This document shows, piece after piece, positions 47,118-58,800 of a stretch of DNA of 64,000 nt (the first letter of the stretch is position 1; each line of letters starts with the position of its first letter). The translations under genes were made by a program, and so were the position numbers. The stretch is from assembly GCA_950097015.1 (NCBI GenBank), contig CATNEN010000001.1, forward strand, positions 9,109,001 to 9,173,000. Reading direction: 5' to 3'. Below the pieces are notes generated by a model, which saw only the letters and a program-made list of their open reading frames with translations, searched no databases and was not told the origin of the DNA. This DNA is from Macrostomum hystrix (Eukaryota; Platyhelminthes; Macrostomidae).

Positions 47118-47425
47118 CAGCAGCTCCGTTTAGATAATGGTCGGTGACCCCCGAAGTCGTAGATGATGCTGGCACATTTGGGTGTATAGGGGTGTACACA
47201 TATAAGCTCAATAGGGGTGTATACACAAGCTCTTATGGAAAAATCTGACCTTCGGCCAGAACCTTTGAATATCTCGACGGTCTGAAGGGCTGGCGACCTG
47301 ACTCTTGATTCGAAACATGCGCAACAAAAATTTTGCCTGTGTTCTTCAGTTTTGTTTGCTTGCGTTGCTCCGTTCGGGTGCAGCACGAATCGGGGATTTC
47401 CCCTCCCCGGAATAAAAACGGGCGG
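47118..47425 (+). mobile_element. SINE type C copy
   Basis: Landmarks 'aaaatctgaccttcggccag', 'atctcgacggtctgaagggc' and 'gttgctccgttcgggtgcag'. Ends about 145 bp from the DEG/ENaC stop. Confidence 0.7.
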
Positions 47426-47568
47426 CAAAATGGCTTGGTAGTCTAAGCTAAGCTTCTAAATCTTCCAAGTTGACATGCGACTCCGTATTCTCTCCGTTGG
47501 GGGAACTGCTGACCAACGCTGTCATCCCCATCTTGATCCGTGTCATTGCTATCATGGGCTATCGACAG

Positions 47569-49247
47569 CTATTCAATTTTTGCATCGGTGCATCCTCTAT
47601 CAAGGCGTGCAGCCAGCGGCGAAGCGCTCGCCATCAGGATGTCGTGAATGAGTTCGGCAGCTTCCAGTACGGTTAGCAGAGAGCAGGCCAAATAGAGGCC
47701 CAGCAGGCCGCCAGTGTCCGCCACCAGGTTGACAAGATCGTAGGCCTTCTCCATCTGGACCGCCGAGCCCAGACTTTTAGCAGTGACGACGCGGACGCGC
47801 AGGACTTGGTCCTGCATGAAGCCAGTGCCCATGACTATAGTGTGAGTGGTCAAATTTTCCAGCATTGAATTCAGCACACTAATCATGTCCATGTAGCCTG
47901 GATGGGGAATGCTCGGAAACTTTGATATTTTATCTAGGACCAGCGCTCTGAAACGAGTGAGAATTTCGCGCTGAAATGATGAATAGACGCGAGGCCAGTT
48001 GCCGAACGAGTAGCTGTAGATGTACTTGTATGTCTGGCACGGTCTAAGCTTGTTGCAGTACTGCTGCATTGATTTCTGGTCCTGCCTGTTACTAGAATAA
48101 GCGTCGCTGTTCAAATCACTAATAAACTGTGACAGCGTCACCTCGCCAGCTAAAACCCGATACTGGCATTCAGGCAATTGCTGACGTTACGAAGGGCACG
48201 GTCGTGTGGCAGCAGGTGGCTAACGCACCTACTCTGCTGCAGCAGCAGTTGGTTGGCTCGTTCAGCTCGGCACAAGTACTCACTGTACTCATAGAACGTC
48301 TCCGCGCCATCGTACGGACTGAGAATGTGACTTGGGTTCGGATTTGTTGAGCATGGCATTCCGTTGGATAGGATCAGACGCTCAACGGAGAGCTCAATCC
48401 GATAGTCCTTGCCAGAGCTCAGCTGAATCATGGAGTCCGAGTCGGGGTAGTGGCCCCGCTTGGCGAAGTAGAGATTAACTCCGCTAGTCGTCTCGGGCTC
48501 CAGGCCGGACACGAAATCCCACCCGATAAAACTGGCCCTGCTGGTGTTGGCGACGGGAATCGACAACAGGGTTGTATTCTTGGCGAAGCCAAAAAATGCC
48601 GCGTCCAGAAATAGAGACACCTCCAGGTAGCTGCCCTCAGAGCTCAAAACCTTAGGCTGCTCAACCGTGGGTATAAGCCTCAGGCAGTTGAGCTCACTTG
48701 GACTATAGAAGGGCGCAACAGAAACTAAATAGCCCAGGGCGCCGTTGAAAGATGTTACCAAGACAAACTGAAAAGCTTGGTTTCCCAGTGTACTCAGCCG
48801 TCCGTACGGGATGGTCGCTAGAAGAGATTTTGCAAAGAAGGCGGCCTGACTTTCGTTGGCAGGTGTACGCAGCAGTCCAAGGAGCTGCTTCACAAAGCCA
48901 TCGAATCTAGCCAAATAGCTTGGCGGCAGTGAGCACGGATAGCTACCCGAAATGATAGCCTTGTTGCAGATGATCAAGTCTGAGTTCTGCTTTAGCGTCG
49001 CGGTCTCAGGCTTCTCCAGGTAGTTTGATATGAAGCCTGGCACCTAGGTGACGAATAAAGCGAGGCAGAGTACAAACCCAACGAACCAGAGTAGCTTGAC
49101 GTAAATTGGTCGCTGACCAACCAGTCTAGCTAGACCGTGCGCCGTGGCGTTCGAAAGCCACGCGTCCAAAGGATGCGCCAAAATTGATTTTACATGGTCA
49201 CTCGAATTCTCCTCGTGATGGGTTTGTCTGTCGCCCGTCGTTGTCAT
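47569..49247 (-). pseudogene. DEG/ENaC-type sodium channel, intronless, with in-frame TAG and a frameshift
   Basis: Amiloride-type trimeric cation channel subunit. The ATG at 49247 starts an N-terminus with the family HG motif (ATAHGLARLVG) and TM1 (LLWFVGFVLCLALFVT). TAG at 49044-49046 interrupts the frame, which continues in phase with FISNYLEKPETATL and a large extracellular loop (Cys-rich, ending YLCRAERANQ...SNC). Near 48150-48177 the frame shifts, and LPECQYRV continues to TM2 (GGLLGLYLACSLLTVLEAAE) and the stop at 47569. The pore motif reads A-C-S where the family normally has G/S-x-S. Total about 565 codons with no intron, unlike its neighbours. It is probably a pseudogene, perhaps a retrocopy; sequencing errors or stop readthrough are alternatives. 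Confidence 0.8.
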
Positions 49248-50807
49248 GGCAACTAGATGGGATTTCAGGTGGGATTTTCGTATAAAATGATCGCAATTAT
49301 TTCAAATTGATTACAAATACTTGCAATGACTTACCTGTAAAAGGAATTATTACGTCAAAAAATTGAGACTTTATCAAAGCTCTAATCAAAGCGGTTCTGG
49401 AGCTAATTTTACCTGGGCTTGATAGGACGAAACTGCTATCTATAAGAGGCTCATTTGTAAATATTTGGCAAGTTCATTTGCTATTTCGTTCAATTATAAA
49501 GTCACCTAGCATTTCAGGTGGAAAATGGATTAAGTACAAAATTAATTGTAAGCTTTCTAGAATGGCTTGTTTGATTGCTGAAGCACAACATTTCACCATA
49601 ATTTAAATTTTTTCCCTTTTAAACTGTGTTTCAGAAGTGCCAGTACAAGCCAGTTGTGGGCAAACACTAAACTACAAAAAGTGTAAAACGCTTTAAAAAA
49701 CAATTTTCTAAGAAAAAGTATTTATATTTAACAAAAGTTTACTTGTATTTCAAACTTAATTAGTTAGGTACCTGCCATTCCCATTGATTGGAGAAAATTG
49801 CTTTTATATGTGGTATATAAGATGAAAAAATATAGTTTCTGCATTGTGATGGGTGCCAACAGTTTAGAAAAAAAGCTAGACGTTTCTTTTATGAAGATAC
49901 GAGTACTTCAGTATGCGCTAATAACAGTTACTCAATATTAAAAAACACAAGAAACATTTATATAGAAAGTCTGTTTAATCAACAGAAAAAAATTATAATT
50001 TAAGAAACTTAAATTAGCCAAAAGAGACATCTCACAGGCGTACAGGGAAGGTTGAGACATCTCATAGGTAGACAGGGGAGGTAGAGACATCTCACAGGTG
50101 GACTGGGAAGGTAGAGACATCTCACAGGTGGACTGGGGAGGTAGAGACATCTCACAGGTGGACAGAGAAGGTAGAGACATCTCTTGTAGGTGGACAGGGA
50201 AGGTAGAGACATCTCACAGGTGCACAGGGAAGGTTGAGACATCTCACAGGTAGACAGGGGAGGTAGAGACATCTCACAGGTGGACAGAGAAGGTAGAGAC
50301 ATCTCTTGTAGGTGGACAGGGAAGGTAGAGACATCTCACAGGTGGACAGGGGAGGTAAAGACATCTCACAGGTGTAGAGACATCTCTCGTAGGTGGACAG
50401 GGAAGGTAGAGACATCTCTCGTAGGTGGACAGGGAAGGTAGAGACATCACGTAAGTTGACAGGGTAGGTAGAGACATCTCGTGGGCGGACAGAAAAGGTA
50501 GAGACATCTCGTGGGCGGACAGAAAAGGTAGAGACATCTCGTGGGCGGACAGAAAAGGTAGAGACATCTCGTAGGTGGACAGGGAAGGTTGAGACATCTC
50601 GTAGGTGGACAGGGAAGGTTGAGACATCTCACATGTGGACAGGGAAGGTAGAGACGAACATTTGAAAAAAATCTTTAAATTATACATTTTCTAAACGATA
50701 GGCTTACATTTCGAATACAATACAAATATTCGATCGCTGGTTTTACTCAGGCAGTTTGATGAGAAGCAAATCATTAAAAAACGTTGCTTAATTCGCATAA
50801 ATAGTAA
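49248..50807. other. Intergenic region with a minisatellite
   Basis: 49248-50020 is AT-rich with nothing recognised. 50025-50660 is a tandem repeat. The rest precedes the zinc-finger gene's 3' end. Confidence 0.5.
50025..50660. repeat. ~30-bp minisatellite
   Basis: Units 'gtagagacatctcacaggtg' plus gacagggaag, about 21 copies with variants (ctcgtgggcg gacagaaaag). Unit length is 29-33 bp. Confidence 0.9.
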
Positions 50808-53701
50808 TCAATAATCTAACAGACGCCTGTCCTGGTAACTCTGCTGCTGCTGCTGCTGCTGCTGCTTCTGCCTATAAAGCTGCAGTCGGCTATGATGTTG
50901 AACTGGCTGAAAGGCGTGGCCAGCTCTGTGAGATCTCCGGTCCTCCATGAAGCCGGGATTCGGACTAAAAAAACAAGAAAACTTGAACTTACCCGTTGGA
51001 GTTTGTGTCGAGTTGAATAAAATGATCTAGATATCAGAAAATTTTTCACATGCTTGCCCAAATTTTAAACTAAACTAGCTTCAATAATAACAAAGTTCAT
51101 CGGGCACGTTTTTCGAGAATTTTTTCATTCCAGGATTACTCACAAACGACTGAGCAGTCACGATTTTCATTCGGCTTCTGCTATCAGATGTCGTTTTTAA
51201 AGTGTCGAAAATCAGTAGAAACAGTGACAATCAACATAAAAATGACAGACGGATAGTATGACATACTAGGTTTATCGACAAAAGAAATCACGCAATTATA
51301 ATTTTGTTAAAATAAGCAATAATTTTAAAAGTACATTTGGTTGATAGTTGATTTTCCGATAAAGCTTTCACAGAAATTTAAGTCTCTGTTAAAGTGCCAC
51401 ACCCAACGCTGCAGGTAAACCGATTGGCAGCATTGGAGAGCTTAATGGAGGTTCCGTTGAAAAAGAGGGAATTACAAGTCATTTTCGATCCATTAAATTC
51501 CTGAAGCATTAATTTCGTGACAGGGACGAGACATGAAATCTAACAATATCACTGACTGGCATTTTCTCCTCATCAGGAGGAATCTATAGTTGAATCGAAT
51601 TCATTATTGCAACGGTCTTAGAAACCGATACTTTCAATTTGCACGAAGCATAATTTTTTTTTATGCTCAAACGGACAATCAGTTAAAGCTTTTGATCTTG
51701 GCTCTATATTGAAATTTATCAAATGAAAACATCTAAATGGTTCGTTTCCTAGTAAGCCTATACGATTTTAAAAGGGCTAGTGTCACGCTATTATGCAGTT
51801 AGAATTTAATAATAGTAGCTTATGGATTTCCGAAGTAATTCACCGAAGCAATGGTTGCTAGGCAAAGTTATTCAAAAAAATGTCTAAACTGACCTTAGGC
51901 CTTCAAAAAACCGCCAATTAATCGACGCATAATCAAATATACCAGTCCATGGATGTTGTGTTATGAGAGTTTAACTAGTCAATCGATTAAGAATCTCATT
52001 ATTTTTATTAAGAATGAGCACACACTCACACAGGTGTGTACATCTGCCCTGAATTTATCATCGTCAGGCAGTGGTGTTCACTCTCACTGTACCTTGGAGG
52101 TTAGTCCTCTCGAGTGTACATTGCACGACAAGCCCTCAAGCCTTCTTTTCGCGGCTGCGCGCCAAATTAATGTGGCCTCGCCGTGGAATCGAGCCCGGGA
52201 CCCTGCCAATAGACGACTCTGCGAATCTGCCACTCATTCATTCTAAGGTAGAGTAAATGAATTGATACAAACTACATGAATATGTATGGACTGAAAGCAA
52301 AATGAATCTAAATTGATGCACGATTTATACACAAAAATCGATACCACGACGCATTGATAGTGCGATAACAACGGCGCAAGCGCTTTCCTCACTTACCGAT
52401 CAGCATCGGCGCCTTCCCAGTAGAGAGCAGCTGTTCCCTGATCCTTCACGGCTCTAATACCCTCGGCTTCCCGCTTGAGTAATCTCATGCGCTCGTCCCA
52501 CAGGCGATCAATCTCCATGCGAAGTGTCTCAATACGACTGTCGCGCTCCTCGATCTCGTGTCGCATCCTGCCACGAGAGTAGCCACCAACTTCGCCGCGT
52601 TGGAAACCGTCGCGACCATCGCCCAAGTTAGTCTCCATCATCTCGGCCAGATCGTGGAAGTAACCTCCGGGCCGCTTCTCCATGAGGTTGCGCGGTCCGG
52701 CGTAGTCTTCGCTGTCGTACCACGGTCGTCTGGTAGTCGCCAATTCGCGACGCTTCCTCGCCGAAGAATCGATGGCATCAACGCTGCGAGCTAGATCTAG
52801 CGGTGAGAGATCGTAGTCTGGCGGTGGGTAGTCGTCGTAGCTATTCGGCGGTGCAGCGAAGGTCTAGATACGTGCAACGAGTTAAATATAGACTATGTAC
52901 AATACATGTATTTCCATAGTTTATGAAATGCTTCGCCTTACCATCAGTTCAGCAGTCCGAGCTAATTTTGTAGCTTTTTTTAACAAATATTTTTTGTAAA
53001 GTTTAAGTAGGTTAATGCTTAGCTCAATTTCTCTAACATACGAGTTAACGTAGGAGTGTATTAAAAAATTAGCATAAGAGCATGTCCCGTTATTTTTTAC
53101 GTTCCTATTAACACAGTACGTAGTAAAAACAAAAAAATCAATAGAGGCCAGGTGGCCTTTTCGATGCTTGAAAGTCCCACAACAACGTCGTGTGACATGT
53201 ACTCCAAAAGTACGTCAGGTCATTTAAAAGTACAAAATTACTCACCTGCTGCTGCCTGGGTTGTTGCTGGTATCGCTGCTGCTGCATTTGAGGTGATTGG
53301 CTGTATCCGCGACCCCGCCCGCCGCTGCTATTTCCACCGCCGAGTCCCGTCTCCTCAAAGAACACATCGTCGCTTAGCTGCGACTGGGTTTCAAATGTAA
53401 CCATCGCATTGTTGTTGTGGTGGTGGTTGCCACGAAGCATTGCGGAGCCTCCGTTGACCAGCTGCTGCTGCGGTGCCGGCTGGTAGACGGACGCAGCGGC
53501 GGCTGCTTGCCTCTCGCGAAGCCATGCGGGCTCAGGCAGGGCCGCCCTGGTTGGGGTCATGCGCCGCTGGGTCGATGGCAGCGATCGCCAGGGGTGCCTG
53601 TCGGCTACGTGGGTGCGCAGGCCGATTTCGGTGACAAAGTAGCGCTTGGGTGCGCAGATCGGGCACTCGAAAACCTGCATTCTGGCGGCGGAGTCGGACA
53701 T
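50808..53701 (-). CDS. C2H2-like zinc finger / coiled-coil protein of unknown function, 359 aa
   Basis: I do not recognise the family. Inferred exons: complement(50808-50964, 52397-52863, 53246-53701), 360 codons with TGA stop, all GT-AG. Residues of about 11-35 hold a single C2H2-type finger (FECPICAPKRYF, then LRTHVADRH). The middle is low complexity: Ala/Gln, His/Asn and Gly/Gln-rich stretches (GGGNSSGGRGRGYSQS) and polyglutamine. Exon 2 has an acidic, Tyr/Pro-rich part (NSYDDYPPPDYDLSPLD) and a charged helix of about residues 252-290 (EIEERDSRIETLRMEIDRLW) that could form a coiled coil. Exon 3 has a seven-Gln run encoded by a CAG microsatellite and ends LLDY. Nucleic-acid binding is possible but only inferred. 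Confidence 0.78.
52000..52240 (-). mobile_element. SINE type B copy in intron of the zinc-finger gene
   Basis: Reverse-oriented, with 'cacacaggtgtgtacatctg', 'aatgtggcctcgccgtggaa' and head remnant at right. Confidence 0.75.
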
Positions 53702-54487
53702 TGTAGGATTATTCTGGTGTCTGGTAATAATCTGTAGATTCTGTAGACTCAGTCCGTGTCGCGTGCTAAATCAGTCTCCACCCACACGTTACCGAAAGTT
53801 CAAGTTATATATTTATTAAGGCGCAGACGTAAAATTGGGAGGCGTGCTAACGAGTAAATATTTGACTGAAATGTACGCCTAGTTCTGGGAAGAACTTACC
53901 TCCCAGCAGAGCGGTAAGCTCTTGTTTTCTGCTTGGATTTCTGTTTTTTTACAACGATTGAGTTCTTGAAGCCTAATTTCACAGCTGTTCCAGATTTCAC
54001 AGGGACCAAATCTGTTTGACTCTTTACTGAAAGAAGTTATCCGACAATACACTCGAGGTAGAACTGGTTCTCGGCGCAGTAGAGTCTAACTCAACTTAAG
54101 TATAGGGAATCGGTTAGCACGGAGGGACGTAGCACGGGAGCAGAAGCGAGAGTATGACAGGAAACTAATCGATACGGCGGTTGTTGGGGCAATGCACATT
54201 GCTCCCATGTGCACTCCTTGCATGCAGCTTTCATTCTCGATCAGAAATATAATTTCTATTCCTCGTAGTGAATTTGGGAATTAGCAATGATATACAGCCC
54301 TAGCATTGCATTAGCATTATCGAGGCAGTGGCCTTAGTTAAGGACTATTGCTCGTAACTGATCGTAAAAGCGAACTATACTCGTAGAGAGACTTTCAAAT
54401 ACTCAGATATGTCTGGCCATATGCTCTTATTATTGAGCTTCTAAACCAAATGCTTCTTCTTTTTTAGAAAGTGTTTACTTTACAGAA

Positions 54488-54705
54488 GGAAAAGCGGGAG
54501 GCATTTCAAATACCTAAAATTTTCCCTTTTTCTGTGTCTTCTAAAATATTCAACCGATCGCCATAAAAATCCAAAACACAGGCTTACATTTTCTGCTCTA
54601 TTCGATGAATCAGCTTCCAGAATCACAAAACATCGGCATCGTCGAGATGTTCAACGATTCTCGTCGGGTGTCTGTTTGCAAGAAACACCAATATAGGGAT
54701 TGTTT
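54488..54705. mobile_element. MITE fragment, same family as 41034-41555
   Basis: Reversed relative to the 41-kb copy, with 'ggcatttcaaatacctaaaa', 'aatattcaaccgatcgccat' and 'gtcgagatgttcaacgattc'. Confidence 0.6.
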
Positions 54706-54711
54706 TTCTGA

Positions 54712-55023
54712 GAGGTTGTAGCCTAGTGGTTAAGGCGTCGGACTCACGACTTGAAGGTCGGGGGATCGATTCCCGACTCACTGGAACAATTTATGTCCTT
54801 AAGCAAGACACTTAACTCTGCATTGCTTCAGTTCACCCAGCTGTTAAATGGGTACCAGCATCAGCTGGGATAATTGAAGGTGGGTGTGGCGTCCCCCCAG
54901 TCCATGGACTGAACAGCCGTACGCAGCCTTCAGATGCGCCGCGCATTAGCTGCGGCTGTGCTATCGGCTGCACATCTGACCCAATTGGGGCAGGTGTAAT
55001 CAATTATTATTATTATTATTATT
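54712..55023 (+). mobile_element. SINE type A, full-length copy with (ATT)n tail
   Basis: The tRNA-like head has A-box region 'tagcctagtggttaaggc' and B-box region 'gggatcgattcccgac'. The core has 'aagcaagacacttaactctg', 'cttcagttcacccagctgtt' and 'aaatgggtacc', similar to the conserved central domain of widespread animal SINEs (Meta-type, from memory). The body has 'cagtccatggactgaacagc', and the tail is (att)n. About 312 bp. Six further copies or fragments lie in this window. Confidence 0.85.
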
Positions 55024-55856
55024 TTCTGACCACAAATTGTCATCAAGTAACCATGTTGGCGATGATTTTTAATTAAATTGTATTGATTGAACCAATATGG
55101 ATTCGCCATAGATTTTACACGGAGAAATGTTTGTTTTACCGTTCAGCACGTCAACAGAAATCAGTTACAAATTACAACTTTGAGCGCTTACACATTCGTT
55201 GCAACGCAAAGATTGGAAATAAGTTGTGCTTGCGTTTTGGCCTAACTTTCATCGTCACAAATTGTTCGTGTATTTAAAAATAATTAATTTAATCCAATAT
55301 GACAATAAAAAACTGAATTTCAACATTGAAGAACAGAAAATTTTAATAGGTGAATGTGAAAAATCGAGTAGAAAAACTGTGGAATCTGTTTCTTAAAGGG
55401 ATTTTTTAGTTCCTAATGCTAATTAAAACTTCCTTTACTTTCTTTATACCTGCTTATTATTGAGCCTTACAATTAAAGCACGTAGTAGATATATTGTTGA
55501 AACATAAAAATCGTGACAATATAAACAAGCAAGGCAAATGAAACAAACATCAAATTTCCATTTTTCCCTAGCAACCGAAAATTTCATAACAGGAGAGACT
55601 GAGACGTACCTGATACTTTTTTGTCTTCGTTTCCGTCTTGGCTTTGATTTTTGAAGTGTAATTTTTGTCTAATTATCTGTCATTTTTAACAATTGTTCTT
55701 CTTTCTACCTCGTAGAATATAAAGTTCAAAATCTCCCGTTTGAAAATTTCAGGTCTGGTTGAACTGGCAGAGAGAATTAATCAGTACACGCAAAAGTAAA
55801 AAAAATATTATAAATAATAAAAGTACATCTTCGGGGTCAAGACAACAGCGGCAGTT

Positions 55857-58800
55857 CTAGTCGGTCTTCTCGCACAGCAACGCTGCGCCCATGTTGATCC
55901 AGAAGTCCTGTGGCTTGTTGCTAGGCAACGGGACTGACACCACAAAGTTTGTGGAGTGACCTGCGGAGTTCAAGTATTCAGTAATATAGCTTATTTTCAG
56001 CTATCGCTACTATAAGTAGAACAGTTCTGACAGAAAAATTCTGTGTAAAATGACTAACCAGTTGTGCTGAGCACACCAGCGCGAACTTTGGTCTTGTAGA
56101 GAGGCGCGATGTAGTGCGTCGGGTCGGGCTGGAAGTCCATCTTTGGCTGCATGTGCATCATTGGCAGTACATCCAGCATAACGTTGTAATGGGACAGGGC
56201 GGCCTGTTGATTTTGAAGAATTAAATAGAATTAGAACATAAGAAACGACATCTAGCCCGGTTTGGAGCAGGTGTAAAGCCAGTGGCCCAGCCGCAGCTAT
56301 TGTGTGGCCCTTTCAAAGGCCGTTCAGTCCATGGACTGGGGAGGCCGTTACTTCCACTTAATTGTTTACCCCAGCTAAATCTGATACCCTTTTTACAACT
56401 TGGCGAACTGAAGCAATGCAAAATCTTCTCTTGCTAAAGGACCTACTAAACATGCTATAATTATAACTCCCAGCGTCTCAATTAGAAGTCCGAAGCTCTA
56501 GCCCAGGTATAGGCAAGCTTATTAGCGTGCGGGACATGGAGAGGACCTAAAAGACGAAAGCAGGCCGCATTGACTGTTGGAATATGGGAAATGAGATAAA
56601 TAAGACACAGGAGAGATGAGACACGGGAGAGATAAGACAGAGAAGAGATGAGAAAGGGGAGAGATGAGACCGGAAGGGGCAACGGGCCGGATTTGGGAGC
56701 TTCGATGGCCGCATCTGGGAATAAACAGTTTCTATTTTTTTGTTGCTATGGGAAGTCTCTAGCTTAGAGACGTTCTTTTCGCTGCCTCCCCGAGCTTTTT
56801 AAAAACATTTTTATCAAGCCTGATCGTCTATTTTTACCTGCATGGTCTCGCTGTCGAATCTGAAACCGTCTGTGAACAAGCCGTGCACCAGGACGCCGTC
56901 CTCTGGCCTGTCGACCTCCTTGTCCTGCGGAATCTCTTCGCCGAATCCGACGCTCTGCATGGCGCGATTGACCTCCTCCTGGTCGCGATAGTTCGGCTTT
57001 ACAATGAACTCAAACGACAGGTGATCGATGGGATAGTTGTACTTTCTGGCGTAGTTCTGCAGGGTGCCGGTCAGGAAGCCCTGCGGGAAGAAGAACCCGG
57101 GCAGCCAGAAGGACTTCGGCATGCCCTGGGTCAGCCAGTAGTGAACGAACCAGCACCGTAGGATGAGATCCTTGATCCAGTTGGACAGGGTTTTCAGGCT
57201 AGGATAGGCCACGTTGCTCCACAACTTTGGCACCTGGTTGTTAAGGAAGGCCGTATAGACAGAGTCCAACTCTTCGGACATCACCACGAAACCCTTGATG
57301 GCCTTCTTCAGCTGCTCCAGCGAGGTCTGGTTGTGGAAATTTATGATTGGCATTATAACTTTAAGCTTCGAAAATGAAGGCTTTGATCTGCTTCAAACTC
57401 ACCCGAATGACTGTTAAAAGCCGATTGTATCTGTCGATCTCCTGTGTGAGCACCGTTGTCAGCGAGTTCAGCCGACCCTGCGAGTCCTCTTCGAAGAGCT
57501 CCGGCCTGGCCTGCTCCAGGTCGATCTTGGTCATGATCTTGTCCAAGATGCTGTCGGCTAGCTCGAAGACGATCTCGTCGTTGGACTTGCCACCGCCGCC
57601 GCTGGCCACGCGGGGCTGAATCTCGAGGATCACTTCTACCATCGAGCGAGTCTCTTGGATCTGTTTTATTGATGGCTTTTTTAGTTATCATTTTGTTCTT
57701 TAGATCTAGAAAATATAGTTAAAAACTCACCTGGTAAGCCAAGTTGGCATTCGAATGAAGGCCGAAAATTTCGGGATCCTCAATCAGAGGCAGTTGGTCC
57801 ACATAGTCTTTGTAGTCCTGCAGCAGGGGCAGATCGGGCGGGTAATACACACCGGAGGGCGAGTACTTGTAGCCAGGATCGAGCGTTTTGGGATGGAAGA
57901 ACTGTGTGAGGATGGTTCTCAGGCAGCGCTGATCCCAGTTGTCAGTCACTCGGCCTCCGTAGGTAATCTGTTCGGTGTGTTCATGGTCGATGAATTTTGA
58001 GCTTAATGTTCATGCTGTTTCAAACTCAAATAAGCTGCTTACCTCTCCGGTGATGTAGATCAGTGCATCCCACGGTATCTCGCCTCCGCCGCAGAACATC
58101 TTGAGATTGAGCAGTGCGCACTGCCTGTCAGAGTCGTTGAACTCGTAGCGAATGTTCCAGCCCAACGGGCCGAACTTCTTTCGCTCCAAGATGATGCCGT
58201 GGAAGAGGCAGACGCCGAACACAATCTTCTTCCAGTCGGTGCCCAGAATGTTGGTCTCAAATTCTTCGGGACTCATTTCTGCGAATGCTCGCTTGATGTT
58301 GTTTCTGAGTCCTTTGGGCGGCTCGTTAGTTACCTTGACTGAGTTCTGCAGCACTGAGACTGGGAACGCCTTGGCAGGCATTGAGCTCAGGAACAAGCGG
58401 AACTCCTGGTTGATGTCCTCAGGCTTCTCGGCCATGTTCTTCACAATGTTCTCTAGCGACAACATCCAGGACGCCGCAAGGTGGCAGTTCTGTAGGAAGA
58501 CCCAATCTCCAGACTTGACTGCAGCGCTGATCAGCTTCTCGGCCACCACGCCCTGGCCTTGACCGAGCGAGATCGCGTGATATCGATCGTCGAAGTTCTT
58601 TTCCTTGGCAAAACGCTGGAATGTGTTCATGGGATCTGAGCCGGTGCTGAGTACAAACACCAGGGGTGTAGTCTTCGACATGTCAGAGTACAGGAGGTTC
58701 AACTCGATAGACGGTGCCTCAACGAACTCCTTGCCGAGATTCTCCTTCACGAACTCTGTGATTGCTGGTACAACTTTCTGCTCCTGCAGCACCTTGATGA

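Larger units (their letters stand above)
45362..47568. other. Intergenic region with SINE insertions
   Basis: About 2.2 kb between the EF-hand gene and the DEG/ENaC gene. It holds a SINE A copy (46396-46565) and two SINE C copies in opposite orientation (46735-46990 and 47118-47425). The 45362-46390 part has nothing recognisable. Confidence 0.5.
53702..55856. other. Intergenic region between zinc-finger and dynein genes
   Basis: About 2.2 kb. Holds a MITE fragment (54488-54705) and a full-length SINE A (54712-55023). The remainder is AT-rich with nothing recognised; the zinc-finger promoter should be near 53702-54000. Confidence 0.5.

Noticed and set aside
49040-49110. A tiny intron explaining the DEG/ENaC TAG
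   Set aside because: The only possible GT-AG pair would be about 35 bp and would remove part of TM1.
54712-54790. Possible tRNA gene
   Set aside because: The tRNA-like sequence is the head of a SINE with many degraded copies.
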